Assembly: GCA_934255485.1 (NCBI GenBank)
Contig: CAKQOG010000002.1
Coordinates: 1-64,000 of the forward strand
Source of the DNA: an uncultured Prevotellamassilia sp.
GTDB taxonomy: Bacteria; Bacteroidota; Bacteroidia; Bacteroidales; Bacteroidaceae
Reading direction: 5' to 3'
DNA: 64,000 nucleotides
Part shown: positions 53,301-60,879 of the stretch, piece after piece
Numbering within the stretch: position 1 is the stretch's first letter
How the letters are laid out: the number at the start of each line of letters is the position of its first letter
The notes under the pieces: model-generated
What the model was told of the DNA's origin: nothing
What the model saw: the letters and a program-made list of their open reading frames with translations, nothing else
Databases searched by the model: none
Made by a program: the position numbers and the translations under genes

Positions 53301-54327
53301 CTTGTGTAAATGCTGCATCGGCTTTATATTCAACTTTGAAGTTCGTTACTTTCACCTCTTCGGCTGCAGATTCACCATGCAACTTAAACGATGTAGATTT
53401 AACACTTACAGGCAGAGTTACACTGATGTCGTGCGAGCCCGATGTTAAATCATACTCTTTTCCGTCAATGGTTAGCGTCATTTTCTTTGTAGAAGCCGTT
53501 TTCTTAGCTACTGTAAATGAATAACGCATGATTTGAGCTGCAGACGATGCAATTGTATAGGTGGCTGTTTTGGAGTTTTGCGTTCCGGGTGCCATATTAA
53601 ATGTGTTGTCGGCAGTATTTTTACTCATGTCGTTATTGTCGGCAGAGAAAGTTATGACGGGTTTATTGGCAACATTTGACGTCCACACCTTATGCCAAGT
53701 TTTAGCTTGGTTTGAAGAGGTGAATGTACCTGTAGTTAAGTCGATGGTCAAATCGCCTACATTTGTTTCATCATAGAGCGGAGTGATGGCAATGGTAGAG
53801 CCAGCATCTTTGCCTGTAGACCAAAAGGCAAGTTTACGATCGCGGTTGTTGAGAGTTTTGCTCGACTCGCCATGTTCGCTTATATAAAATCCATTCTTAA
53901 TGCCGTATGAAGTTGGCGCTGCTGTTATATCCCAACGATTGGTGTAATCGCTTGGCAAATTATCTACCGACATGAGGTGGGCATACGCCTCGGCACCAGT
54001 ATTTCCCTTCATCTCTTTTGGGGCAGCTAATGCCTTTTTGGTACCAGCGTTCATGTTGTAAATCATGTAACCTTCAGCATTGTTGCCAACAAAGCACCAC
54101 ACATTGTCGGCCGAGGCACGACGCGTGCCACCCAAAGTGATAAACGCATTGTTGCGGTTGTCAGAAATTCTAAATCCCTGATTACCGATACTCATGTAGT
54201 ACCAATGTGTTCCGTCTGCAAAACTACCATTAGTTGTAATGGTTGTTACCTTTACAGGCGTGTCTGCCATTGTTGCTGTAGTCGTTCCGAAAAGAGCGAG
54301 CAACAAGGGTAAGTAACGTTTTTTCAT
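50383..54327 (-). CDS. Large secreted multidomain sialidase (exo-alpha-sialidase, GH33-type)
   Basis: 1314 residues with a signal peptide (1-21). Residues about 25-185 form a ricin-like or undefined module; 200-335 and 340-475 are two related beta-domains (each has a TxTYTIA segment and a TIDGKEYDL or TANGKEYPI segment). The sialidase propeller starts near 485, with the RIP motif at 501-503 and Asp boxes SKDNGVTW (538-545), SEDGGENW (613-620) and SDDFGKTW (688-695). A helical linker (890-950), another ricin-like region and a conserved beta-module (1110-1265) follow. The C-terminus (VYDLQGRKLNQIPSHGVYVD) resembles a type IX sorting tail. It would release sialic acid from host glycans. Confidence 0.92.
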   Translation of the reverse strand: MKKRYLPLLLALFGTTTATMADTPVKVTTITTNGSFADGTHWYYMSIGNQGFRISDNRNNAFITLGGTRRASADNVWCFVGNNAEGYMIYNMNAGTKKALAAPKEMKGNTGAEAYAHLMSVDNLPSDYTNRWDITAAPTSYGIKNGFYISEHGESSKTLNNRDRKLAFWSTGKDAGSTIAITPLYDETNVGDLTIDLTTGTFTSSNQAKTWHKVWTSNVANKPVITFSADNNDMSKNTADNTFNMAPGTQNSKTATYTIASSAAQIMRYSFTVAKKTASTKKMTLTIDGKEYDLTSGSHDISVTLPVSVKSTSFKLHGESAAEEVKVTNFKVEYKADAAFTQVISTSTGSGLSTSAWASTWTSTSTSPTITLSTAKNNMKNDGGFVMASGSDKTSTYTIATNGGTLSGYTFKAALKSTSTATDIKITANGKEYPITTTTSIISVSDINATSTNFVLSGTNTPVVLTDFNVTGIDASSVTLKVDSCEQQYDLLVCTSTPNYRIPAIAQSKNGNLIAISDYRFSGADIGSGALDLRSRISKDNGVTWEEIKTIADHTQYTQGSQNATQFMHTGFGDPCIVADRESNKVLLMSCTGNIMYWDGTRTNHQGIARFYSEDGGENWQKPEDISDSIYALFDGSQIGGAKTMFIGSGRICQSRIVKVKDYYRLYCSIIMRDNNSGNTSHNFVIYSDDFGKTWGVLGGPNVAPTNGDCDEPKAEELPDGSVICSSRVNGGRKYNIFRFTDMEKATGSWGSEAYSKSDNNGVVAAGNSCNGEVMVLPVKRNKDNKQMYLMLQSVPMGPGGRYNVGIYYKELESYDDFSSPANLSKDWDGHHQASYISSAYSTMTLQNNNTIGFLYEESTFGYDYCILYKNYSIEKITDGKYSYDNTVNRNDFVKVGVTDKVEEKIEAAKNYTKTVGCYTEEGKATIQEACDAYNANPCDETYVALNAAVENAARNESAPLKTYRIRNKERSNGNLYLSATSSQLTAQTLSNGGDNTKFCLVPGSKSNTYRIYSPTISKYIGRTLGDETKTPLVDNIEDAYDYRIDLNLGNFTAGFVCANPTNGSHPALHLATDCSRIVPWTTTAGASRWYIEDTDLEADMYALSFNASDYGTLYMPKSFVMPEGVKGGVVTPTADGIAIDYCYQPGETVPANTALLLSSIQGTIKSLPLIHSVARTQSNDVSSVENCLYGTTKKTLTTVDGDASAYVFYKLSYGSSEANRDVLGFYWGKENGEAFTNAAYKAYLALPRIQAASAKRGFPLFGSEITSVNHLKTSDNAANAACVYDLQGRKLNQIPSHGVYVDSNHKKHVVVNK

Positions 54328-54495
54328 ACAAAAATATATGTTACGAATTAATAATATTAGACTTGCTATCTATTGATAATGCTTATGATTTAATACGCAT
54401 ACGCTTCAATGTGCAAATATCATAAAAAACTTGAAAATCTGCTATTAATAAGCAATAAAATACGCTTAATGGCAATTTCTAAGTGTTCTTATTCA

Positions 54496-54591
54496 TAAGT
54501 AGGTATTCAATTTTATATAAGTAAGAGGACAAACTTAAATTAGTCCACTTACTTAATTAAATATTCTAAATTTATTTTAAATGCCTACTTA
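54496..54591. repeat. Intergenic inverted repeat element E (TAAGTAGG family), best-preserved copy
   Basis: Outer arms: TAAGTAGGTATTCAATTTTA (54496-54515) and ATGCCTACTTA (54581-54591). Inner arms: TAAGTAAG then GGAC (54518-54530) face GTCC then CTTACTTA (54543-54555). The element fills most of the gap between the aldo/keto reductase and sialidase genes; no ORF lies in it. Confidence 0.65.
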
Positions 54592-54612
54592 GACACACAA
54601 ATAGTGCCCTCC

Positions 54613-55569
54613 TTACTGCAAAGCTGCAAGATTATCTTTGAGTTGCTGCAAGCGACTTACACCTACTATTACACTTGTTACCTCTTTGTGCGAAAGCACC
54701 CAACGCAGTGCATATTGAGCCAATGAGTAACCTTGCTCTGTGGCCTCTGCATTCCAGCCGTTTAGTTGTGCCATTAGCTGAGGGGTTAAGAGCGATTCTT
54801 TTAGTGTTACGTCGGTTCGCATACGCGAGTCGGAGGGAATGCCATGCAGATAATGGTCGGTTAGCAAGCCTTGTGCTAAGGGCGAAAACGACACAAAGCC
54901 ACAATTAAGTTGGCGGATGGTGTTGAGCACGCCATCGGTTTCGACAGCGCGGTCTATCATGTTGTAGCGCCCTTGATAGGTGAGCAGTCGCACATGTTGC
55001 TCCTTTAAATAAGAGTGGGCATAAGCTAATGCTTGGGCGGGCCATCGTGATAGCCCTACATAAAGGGCCTTGCCCTGCTTTACAATGTCTACTAACGCTT
55101 GCAGCGTTTCATCGAGAGGGGTTAAAGGGTCGTAACGATGCGAATAAAACAAATCAACATAATCCACTTGCATGCGCCTTAGGCTTTGGTCTAAACTTGC
55201 CATTAGGTACTTACGCGAGCCCCAATTGCCATAAGGTCCTGGCCACATATCATAACCAGCCTTGGTAGAGATAAACAGTTCATCGCGATAGGGGCGGAAG
55301 GATGTTTGCATCACACAGCCAAATGTCTCCTCTGCCGAACCATATGGAGGACCATAATTATTGGCTAAATCAAAATGGGTTATGCCGTGGTCGAAAGCGT
55401 AGTGCAACATTGCTTCGCTTTCTGAAAAGGGGTGAGTGCCTCCAAACCCTTTCCACAATCCAAGCGAAATCTTGGGCAACAAAACTCCGCTATCTCCGCA
55501 TCGTTGATACAAAGTGTCAGCCTTGTCGTAACGTTGCGGATTGGCTTGATACTTTAAATTATCATACAT
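54613..55569 (-). CDS. Aldo/keto reductase, YghZ (L-glyceraldehyde 3-phosphate reductase)-like
   Basis: 318 residues. YQRCGDSGVLLPKISLGLWK is the N-terminal AKR signature, with catalytic Tyr in FDLANNYGPPYGSAEETFG, Lys in FISTKAGYDMWPGPYGNWGS and His in VDLFYSHRYDPLTPLDETLQ. The GPYGNWGSRKY insert is typical of the YghZ subgroup, which reduces L-glyceraldehyde 3-phosphate and methylglyoxal with NADPH. It is transcribed toward the sialidase gene but separated by element E. Confidence 0.93.
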   Translation of the reverse strand: MYDNLKYQANPQRYDKADTLYQRCGDSGVLLPKISLGLWKGFGGTHPFSESEAMLHYAFDHGITHFDLANNYGPPYGSAEETFGCVMQTSFRPYRDELFISTKAGYDMWPGPYGNWGSRKYLMASLDQSLRRMQVDYVDLFYSHRYDPLTPLDETLQALVDIVKQGKALYVGLSRWPAQALAYAHSYLKEQHVRLLTYQGRYNMIDRAVETDGVLNTIRQLNCGFVSFSPLAQGLLTDHYLHGIPSDSRMRTDVTLKESLLTPQLMAQLNGWNAEATEQGYSLAQYALRWVLSHKEVTSVIVGVSRLQQLKDNLAALQ

Positions 55570-55831
55570 AGTAACTTTAATTTAGGGTAAATAGGTTCTA
55601 TGCAAAACCAAAGTTTATTTAAAAACAAAAATAAACTATTTTTTTAATTCATACCTATTGAGAACTAAAACTTTTGGCAAACGATTGGATAAAATCCGAA
55701 AAATAGAACAATATTTTTTGTACATCACGCAGTTCAAAACAGAAGCGCACAAGGGCTTAAAATGGCTAAAGATGGAGATTAAAACAGCGTTTTTCGCTGA
55801 TTTAAGTGTAAGAATACGATTGTTACACCAC

Positions 55832-55916
55832 AAGGATACGTATCCTTAGGGCATAAGGATACGCATTCTTGTTACCTAAGGATACGTGTTCTTGTGGTAT
55901 AAGGATACGTATCCTT
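55832..55916. repeat. Array of four 16-bp palindromes, 23-bp period
   Basis: Units of the form AAGGATACGnnTnCTT at 55832-55847, 55855-55870, 55878-55893 and 55901-55916. The first and last are perfect palindromes (AAGGATACGTATCCTT). The design (four palindromes, about 22-23 bp apart, GATACG core) resembles the arrays at 9070 and 24819, but the sequence differs. It lies in the 632-bp gap between the divergent aldo/keto reductase and ABC-F genes; the rest of that gap shows no gene. Confidence 0.9.
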
Positions 55917-56201
55917 GTAACATTTTGGCGTATTTGGGGACTATAAACACGCCCCATTATTCAGCTACAAAATCACAATTGACTGATTATCAACAAATTA
56001 TAGAAAATCGTCATATTTGCGATAAATTCGAACAGAAGCGACGGTGGTTAAAAACAAACGAATTATGAGGCACAACATGTTTACGTATAAGGAGAAATTG
56101 ACCAATTTGAGCCATCGTAGCACTCCAAGGTTAGACATGCACTGTATCTATACCTCAAAATTAATTTGTAACTTCGCATTAAATAATAAGATACATAAAA
56201 C

Positions 56202-58133
56202 ATGACTCCCCTACTCGACATACAACATCTTTCAAAGCGCTTTGGAGCGCTCGAACTGTTCAACGACATCAGCTTTTCGGTTGGTGAAGGGCAGAAAGTG
56301 GGACTGATTGCACACAATGGGGCGGGCAAAAGCACTTTGCTCAACATTTTGGCAGGACACGAAGACTACGATGGTGGCGAAATCATTATGCGACGCGATG
56401 CAAGCATTGCCATACTTGAACAGTCGCCTGTGTTTGAACCTGGCACCACGGTTATAGATGCTTGTTTTCAGCGTGCAGGTACGCTCTCGCAACTTATTAG
56501 CCAATACGAGCAGTGTATTGCCACGCCTGGCAACCCTGGACTGAACGAACTCATCGACGAAATGGAGCGCTGCAATGCTTGGGATTTTGAATTGAGAGCA
56601 AAGCAAATTTTGTCGAAACTCGATATCACCAACTTTACGCAACCCGTTGAGGAACTTTCGGGCGGACAACTTAAGCGCGTGGCTTTGGCTAATGTGCTAA
56701 TGGCCGACCCCGACTTGCTTGTGCTCGACGAGCCTACCAACCACCTTGACCTTACGATGATTGAGTGGCTTGAAAACTATTTGCAACGCACCACCAAAGC
56801 GTTGCTTATGGTTACTCACGACCGCTACTTTCTTGACAACGTATGCCACGAAATTCTTGAGCTCGACAACGAAACACTCTATACCTATGCTGGCAACTAC
56901 GAGTATTATCTCGAAAAACGCGACCAGCGCATTCAAGCAGAGAATGCTAACATTGCCCGAGCCAACAACCTTTATCGCAAAGAACTCGACTGGATGCGAC
57001 GCATGCCATGCGCCCGAGGCACTAAAGCACGCTACCGCAAAGAGGCTTTTGCCGAACTCGAACAGAGGGCTAAACAGCGTCGCGAGGAACGCACTGCACG
57101 CTTAGAGGTGAAGAGCGGATACATAGGTAGCAAAATCTTTGAGGCTGAATATGTGAGCAAAACTTTCAACATTCCACAAGCCGATGGAAGCACGGGGAAG
57201 AAGGTTATTCTCGACAACTTTTACTACAACTTTTCGCGTTTCGAGAAGATGGGAATCGTTGGCGGAAATGGCACGGGTAAGAGCACTTTTATCAAACTAT
57301 TGCTCGGTATCGAAACACCAGATTCGGGACGTTTTGTGGTGGGAGAAACCGTTAGATTTGGCTACTTCTCGCAAGATGGAATGGACTTCGACGAGCGCGA
57401 CAAGGTGATAGATGCCGTGCGCAAGCATGCCGAATTTATTGACCTTGGCGGTGGCAGGCACCTTTCGGCCATGCAGTTTCTTACGCATTTTCTCTTTCCG
57501 CCGGCTCGCCAGCAAGATTATATCTACAAGCTTTCGGGAGGCGAACGCCGCCGTTTGCAACTATGCACCGTGCTGATGAAGAACCCCAACTTTTTGGTGC
57601 TCGACGAACCTACCAACGACCTCGACATTGCTACGCTGCAAATTCTTGAAGAGTACTTGCAAGACTTTAAGGGCTGTGTTATCGTGGTTAGCCACGACCG
57701 CTACTTTATGGACCGCGTGGTAGATCACCTCTTGGTGTTTAACGGCGAGGGACATATAGACGACTTTCCGGGCAACTATTCTGAGTTTCGCGAATGGAAG
57801 TCGCTACGCGATAGCGAGGAGCAAACGACTAAAGAAGAGAAGCGCAAAGAAGAGGCTAAAAAGGCTACTCCGACCGAACCCCAAGGCTCTAAAAAGACCT
57901 GGGGAGGCGAAAGAAAACGCCGCCTAACCTTTAAGGAGAAACAAGAACTGAAACAACTTGAAAAGGATATAGAGACGCTTGAAAACGAGAAAAAAAGGAT
58001 TGAAGAGGCTCTCTGCTCGGGCAACCTATCTGTAGACGAACTCACCGAAAAGAGCAAACGCTTGCCCCAACTTGCCGACGAACTCGACGAAAAATCAATG
58101 CGTTGGCTTGAACTGAGCGAAATTGAAGAATAA
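56202..58133 (+). CDS. ABC-F family ATPase (Uup-like)
   Basis: 643 residues with two ABC domains and no membrane segment. First domain: Walker A AHNGAGKST, signature LSGGQLKRVALANVL, Walker B LLVLDEPTNHLDL. The second domain has GGNGTGKST, LSGGERRRLQLCTVL and FLVLDEPTNDLDI. A linker helix pair lies around 240-310 and a charged coiled-coil tail of about 100 residues ends the protein, as in Uup. ABC-F proteins act on ribosomes; Uup also affects precise excision of transposons. A resistance-type role is less likely because of the Uup-like C-terminus. Confidence 0.93.
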   Translation: MTPLLDIQHLSKRFGALELFNDISFSVGEGQKVGLIAHNGAGKSTLLNILAGHEDYDGGEIIMRRDASIAILEQSPVFEPGTTVIDACFQRAGTLSQLISQYEQCIATPGNPGLNELIDEMERCNAWDFELRAKQILSKLDITNFTQPVEELSGGQLKRVALANVLMADPDLLVLDEPTNHLDLTMIEWLENYLQRTTKALLMVTHDRYFLDNVCHEILELDNETLYTYAGNYEYYLEKRDQRIQAENANIARANNLYRKELDWMRRMPCARGTKARYRKEAFAELEQRAKQRREERTARLEVKSGYIGSKIFEAEYVSKTFNIPQADGSTGKKVILDNFYYNFSRFEKMGIVGGNGTGKSTFIKLLLGIETPDSGRFVVGETVRFGYFSQDGMDFDERDKVIDAVRKHAEFIDLGGGRHLSAMQFLTHFLFPPARQQDYIYKLSGGERRRLQLCTVLMKNPNFLVLDEPTNDLDIATLQILEEYLQDFKGCVIVVSHDRYFMDRVVDHLLVFNGEGHIDDFPGNYSEFREWKSLRDSEEQTTKEEKRKEEAKKATPTEPQGSKKTWGGERKRRLTFKEKQELKQLEKDIETLENEKKRIEEALCSGNLSVDELTEKSKRLPQLADELDEKSMRWLELSEIEE

Positions 58134-58158
58134 GTAATTTGCCATTAAAAGCATTAGC

Positions 58159-59430
58159 ATGAAACCATTAGCAGAACGTATGCGACCAACCTCGCTCGAC
58201 GAATATATAGGCCAACAACACCTTGTTGGCAAGGGGGCTGTATTGCGACAAATGATTGACTCGCACCATATTTCATCGTTCATCTTGTGGGGGCCTCCGG
58301 GAGTGGGTAAAACAACTCTTGCCAAAATCATTGCACACCAACTCGACACCCCTTTCTATACGCTTTCGGCCGTTAATAGCGGAGTGAAAGAGGTAAGAGA
58401 GGTTATTGACAAAGCCAAGAGCAATAGGTTCTTTGGCGAACAAAGTCCCATTCTCTTTATCGACGAAATTCATCGTTTCTCTAAGTCGCAACAAGACTCC
58501 TTGCTGGCTGCTGTTGAGACAGGAGCTATCACCTTAATAGGTGCCACCACCGAAAATCCCTCGTTCGAGGTGATACGCCCATTGCTTTCGCGTTGCCAAG
58601 TGTATGTGCTCGAAAGTTTAGGCAAAGACGACCTATTGCAACTATTGCATAGGGCCATCACGCAAGATGAAGAGCTAAAACAACGCGACATCAGTATAAA
58701 AGAAACCGATGCACTACTACGCTATAGCGGAGGCGATGCACGCAAACTCTTGGGCATAATCGACTTGGTTACATCTGCCATACCAACGGGGCCATTGGTT
58801 ATAGACAACGACACCATTATCAAGCATTTGCAGCAAAACCCCATGGCATACGACAAGGAGGGCGAAATGCACTACGACATTATATCGGCATTTATCAAAA
58901 GCATTCGCGGAAGCGACCCCGATGCTGCCCTCTATTGGTTGGCCCGCATGATTGAAGGGGGCGAAGACCCTAAATTCATAGCTCGCCGACTGGTTATTTC
59001 GGCAGCCGAAGACATTGGGTTGGCCAATCCCAATGCGCTTTTGCTGGCCAATGCAGCGTTTGATGCCGTGGCTAAGATAGGCTGGCCCGAAGGACGCATA
59101 CCCCTTGCCGAAGCCACCGTTTATCTGGCTACAAGTGCTAAAAGCAACTCTGCCTATATGGGCATAAACCATGCTCTCGAACTGGTAAAACGCACCGGAA
59201 ATCTGCCCGTACCACTGCACATACGCAATGCACCAACCAAACTCATGGCCGACCTTGGATACCACGATGGATACCGCTATCCACACGACTACCCTGGCAA
59301 CTTTACGCCACAACAATACCTGCCCAACGAAATTAAAGACTGCATACTGTGGCAACCTTGCAACAACCCACAAGAGAACAAAAGCCGTGACAGAATGAAT
59401 GCTTATTGGAAAAACAAGCCCCGCACATAG
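58159..59430 (+). CDS. rarA: Replication-associated recombination protein A
   Basis: 423 residues. MRPTSLDEYIGQQHLVGKGA, Walker A WGPPGVGKTTLAKIIA, Walker B LFIDEIHRFSKSQQDSLLAA, sensor I GATTENPSFEV, and the MgsA tetramerisation region AEDIGLANPNALLLANAAFD identify the AAA+ clamp-loader-like RarA/MgsA, which acts at stalled replication forks. It starts 25 nt after the ABC-F gene, so the two are probably co-transcribed. Confidence 0.96.
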   Translation: MKPLAERMRPTSLDEYIGQQHLVGKGAVLRQMIDSHHISSFILWGPPGVGKTTLAKIIAHQLDTPFYTLSAVNSGVKEVREVIDKAKSNRFFGEQSPILFIDEIHRFSKSQQDSLLAAVETGAITLIGATTENPSFEVIRPLLSRCQVYVLESLGKDDLLQLLHRAITQDEELKQRDISIKETDALLRYSGGDARKLLGIIDLVTSAIPTGPLVIDNDTIIKHLQQNPMAYDKEGEMHYDIISAFIKSIRGSDPDAALYWLARMIEGGEDPKFIARRLVISAAEDIGLANPNALLLANAAFDAVAKIGWPEGRIPLAEATVYLATSAKSNSAYMGINHALELVKRTGNLPVPLHIRNAPTKLMADLGYHDGYRYPHDYPGNFTPQQYLPNEIKDCILWQPCNNPQENKSRDRMNAYWKNKPRT

Positions 59431-59470
59431 GCAAAACTTCACATTTTAGCCATAAAACAAAGGTTAAGGC

Positions 59471-59500
59471 TTGGACATTCAAAAAAAAGTTGTAATTTTG
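59471..59500 (+). promoter_or_regulatory. Promoter of the Gly-Leu-Gly tRNA cluster
   Basis: TTG (59471-59473), 19-nt spacer, TAATTTTG (59493-59500). The first tRNA begins 43 nt downstream. Confidence 0.65.
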
Positions 59501-59542
59501 CACTGCTTTTGTGATATTCTCTATGACATAAGGCAATATTAA

Positions 59543-59615
59543 GCGGAAATAGCTCAGTTGGTAGAGCACAACCTTGCCAAGGTTGGGGTCGCGAGTTCGA
59601 GTCTCGTTTTCCGCT
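59543..59615 (+). tRNA. tRNA-Gly (GCC), copy 1
   Basis: 73-nt cloverleaf: acceptor GCGGAAA/TTTCCGC, anticodon loop TTGCCAA, T arm GCGAGTTCGAGTCTCGT. CCA is not encoded. The sequence is identical to the third tRNA of the cluster. Confidence 0.97.
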
Positions 59616-59643
59616 CTTTTCTTATGGGCAAGATATAGCAAAA

Positions 59644-59726
59644 GCCCAGGTGGCGGAATGGTAGACGCGCTAGTTTCAGGTACTAGTGTCAGCAATGACG
59701 TGCAGGTTCGAGTCCTGTTCTGGGCA
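59644..59726 (+). tRNA. tRNA-Leu (CAG)
   Basis: 83-nt class II tRNA with acceptor GCCCAGG/TCTGGGC, anticodon stem CTAGT/ACTAG with loop TTCAGGT, a variable arm and a T arm with GTTCGAGTCC. CCA is not encoded. Confidence 0.95.
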
Positions 59727-59747
59727 CACTATTCTAATAGCATATTT

Positions 59748-59820
59748 GCGGAAATAGCTCAGTTGGTAGAGCACAACCTTGCCAAGGTTGGGGTCGCGAG
59801 TTCGAGTCTCGTTTTCCGCT
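59748..59820 (+). tRNA. tRNA-Gly (GCC), copy 2
   Basis: Identical over all 73 nt to the copy at 59543-59615. It is separated from tRNA-Leu by 21 nt, so the three are one transcript. Downstream to 60134 (about 310 bp) no gene or clear terminator was seen. Confidence 0.97.
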
Positions 59821-60134
59821 CAAATCTAAAGAGCAGAGTTTGTTTGAATAGCATTATCTGATACTTTCAAATAGTTTTTTTCATCTTCTGCAACTTTGAT
59901 TTTAAAACTTCTGCACACAAGAAATGGCCATCTTGGTGCATACGTTTACATTTAACTTGATGTAAGCAACAAAGACAGCAAAAGTTTATTCTCATCCTAC
60001 AAGAAAAAACATATTTAAAATCTTTATTCTTGTAATCTTTGCTGTATCTACCAACCCATAAGTGATTGTAAAATAAATATAAGCAATCAAAAAACAAACA
60101 GACATTAAAGTCAATATATCTTTACTGTAAGCAC

Positions 60135-60752
60135 ATGAACATCTACGCCCGCTATTTTGACCAAGATACCTTGGTTCGTAATTACGACGAACTTATGAAA
60201 TTTCTTTCGTCTATTCCCGAAATTCCTATCAATCAACGCTTAGAAGATGATGTTCGTGCCTACGTTGAGAGCGATATGCCCTACCCTAAAAGATATAAAA
60301 TCAGACCACGCGTTTACTTTATTCTTATCAAGACCTCTGCCAAAACAATGGAGGAGTTTAAGGCACATCGTAAAGACAATAACAATAACCAATATAGAGG
60401 GAACGCTAACAACGACAGACCAACGTTTGCTAAAGACAACGGTATACTCAACAAGAAAGAAATAAAGGCTGCACAATTGGCTCAAGTGCGTAGCGGATGG
60501 TACTTAGGCACCATCACATTTAAGCGCGTTTTACCCATCAATGGCACAACTAAATTTCGCTATCAAGACACTACCTTTCAAGCTTACGTTAAAGCTAACT
60601 CGGGCAATGAATGCTACGAACGCATTGTTGAACATCTAAAGAAACGCTCTGAAATAGACATACGTAGCCAATTTCCTTCGGCAAAAGGCAGCAACTTTAC
60701 CTTTGAATTTGCAGGAACTGAACTACCTACAGAACAACCTGAAGAGGCTTAA
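60135..60752 (+). CDS. Conserved Bacteroidota protein of unknown function, 205 residues
   Basis: Begins MNIYARYFDQDTLVRNYDEL and has no signal peptide or membrane segment. Notable blocks are IPINQRLEDDVRAYVESDMP, YPKRYKIRPRVYFILIKTSA, RSGWYLGTITFKRVLPINGT and KKRSEIDIRSQFPSAKGSNF. The middle (about 78-100) is Asn-rich and probably flexible. I recognise the overall pattern as one that recurs in Bacteroidota genomes but know no function. It is monocistronic, with a terminator at 60797-60847. Confidence 0.75.
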   Translation: MNIYARYFDQDTLVRNYDELMKFLSSIPEIPINQRLEDDVRAYVESDMPYPKRYKIRPRVYFILIKTSAKTMEEFKAHRKDNNNNQYRGNANNDRPTFAKDNGILNKKEIKAAQLAQVRSGWYLGTITFKRVLPINGTTKFRYQDTTFQAYVKANSGNECYERIVEHLKKRSEIDIRSQFPSAKGSNFTFEFAGTELPTEQPEEA

Positions 60753-60796
60753 TACACAGCTTTGTTCTAATACAACAACCCACATACAATTACAAC

Positions 60797-60847
60797 AAAA
60801 ACCACATGCAACAATGGCCGTATGCAGCCTTGTTACATGTGGTTTTT
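60797..60847. terminator. Bidirectional terminator between the 205-residue gene and viaA
   Basis: AAAAACCACATG pairs with CATGTGGTTTTT; the loop has a further AACAA/TTGTT stem. The two genes converge here. Confidence 0.88.
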
Positions 60848-60879
60848 GCTATGTTATACACCAACAAATAAGAGGATTA

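Noticed and set aside
58717..59442. Reverse-strand ORF of 241 codons
   Set aside because: It lies wholly opposite rarA, which is a clear family member with all motifs; the antisense ORF has no family features.
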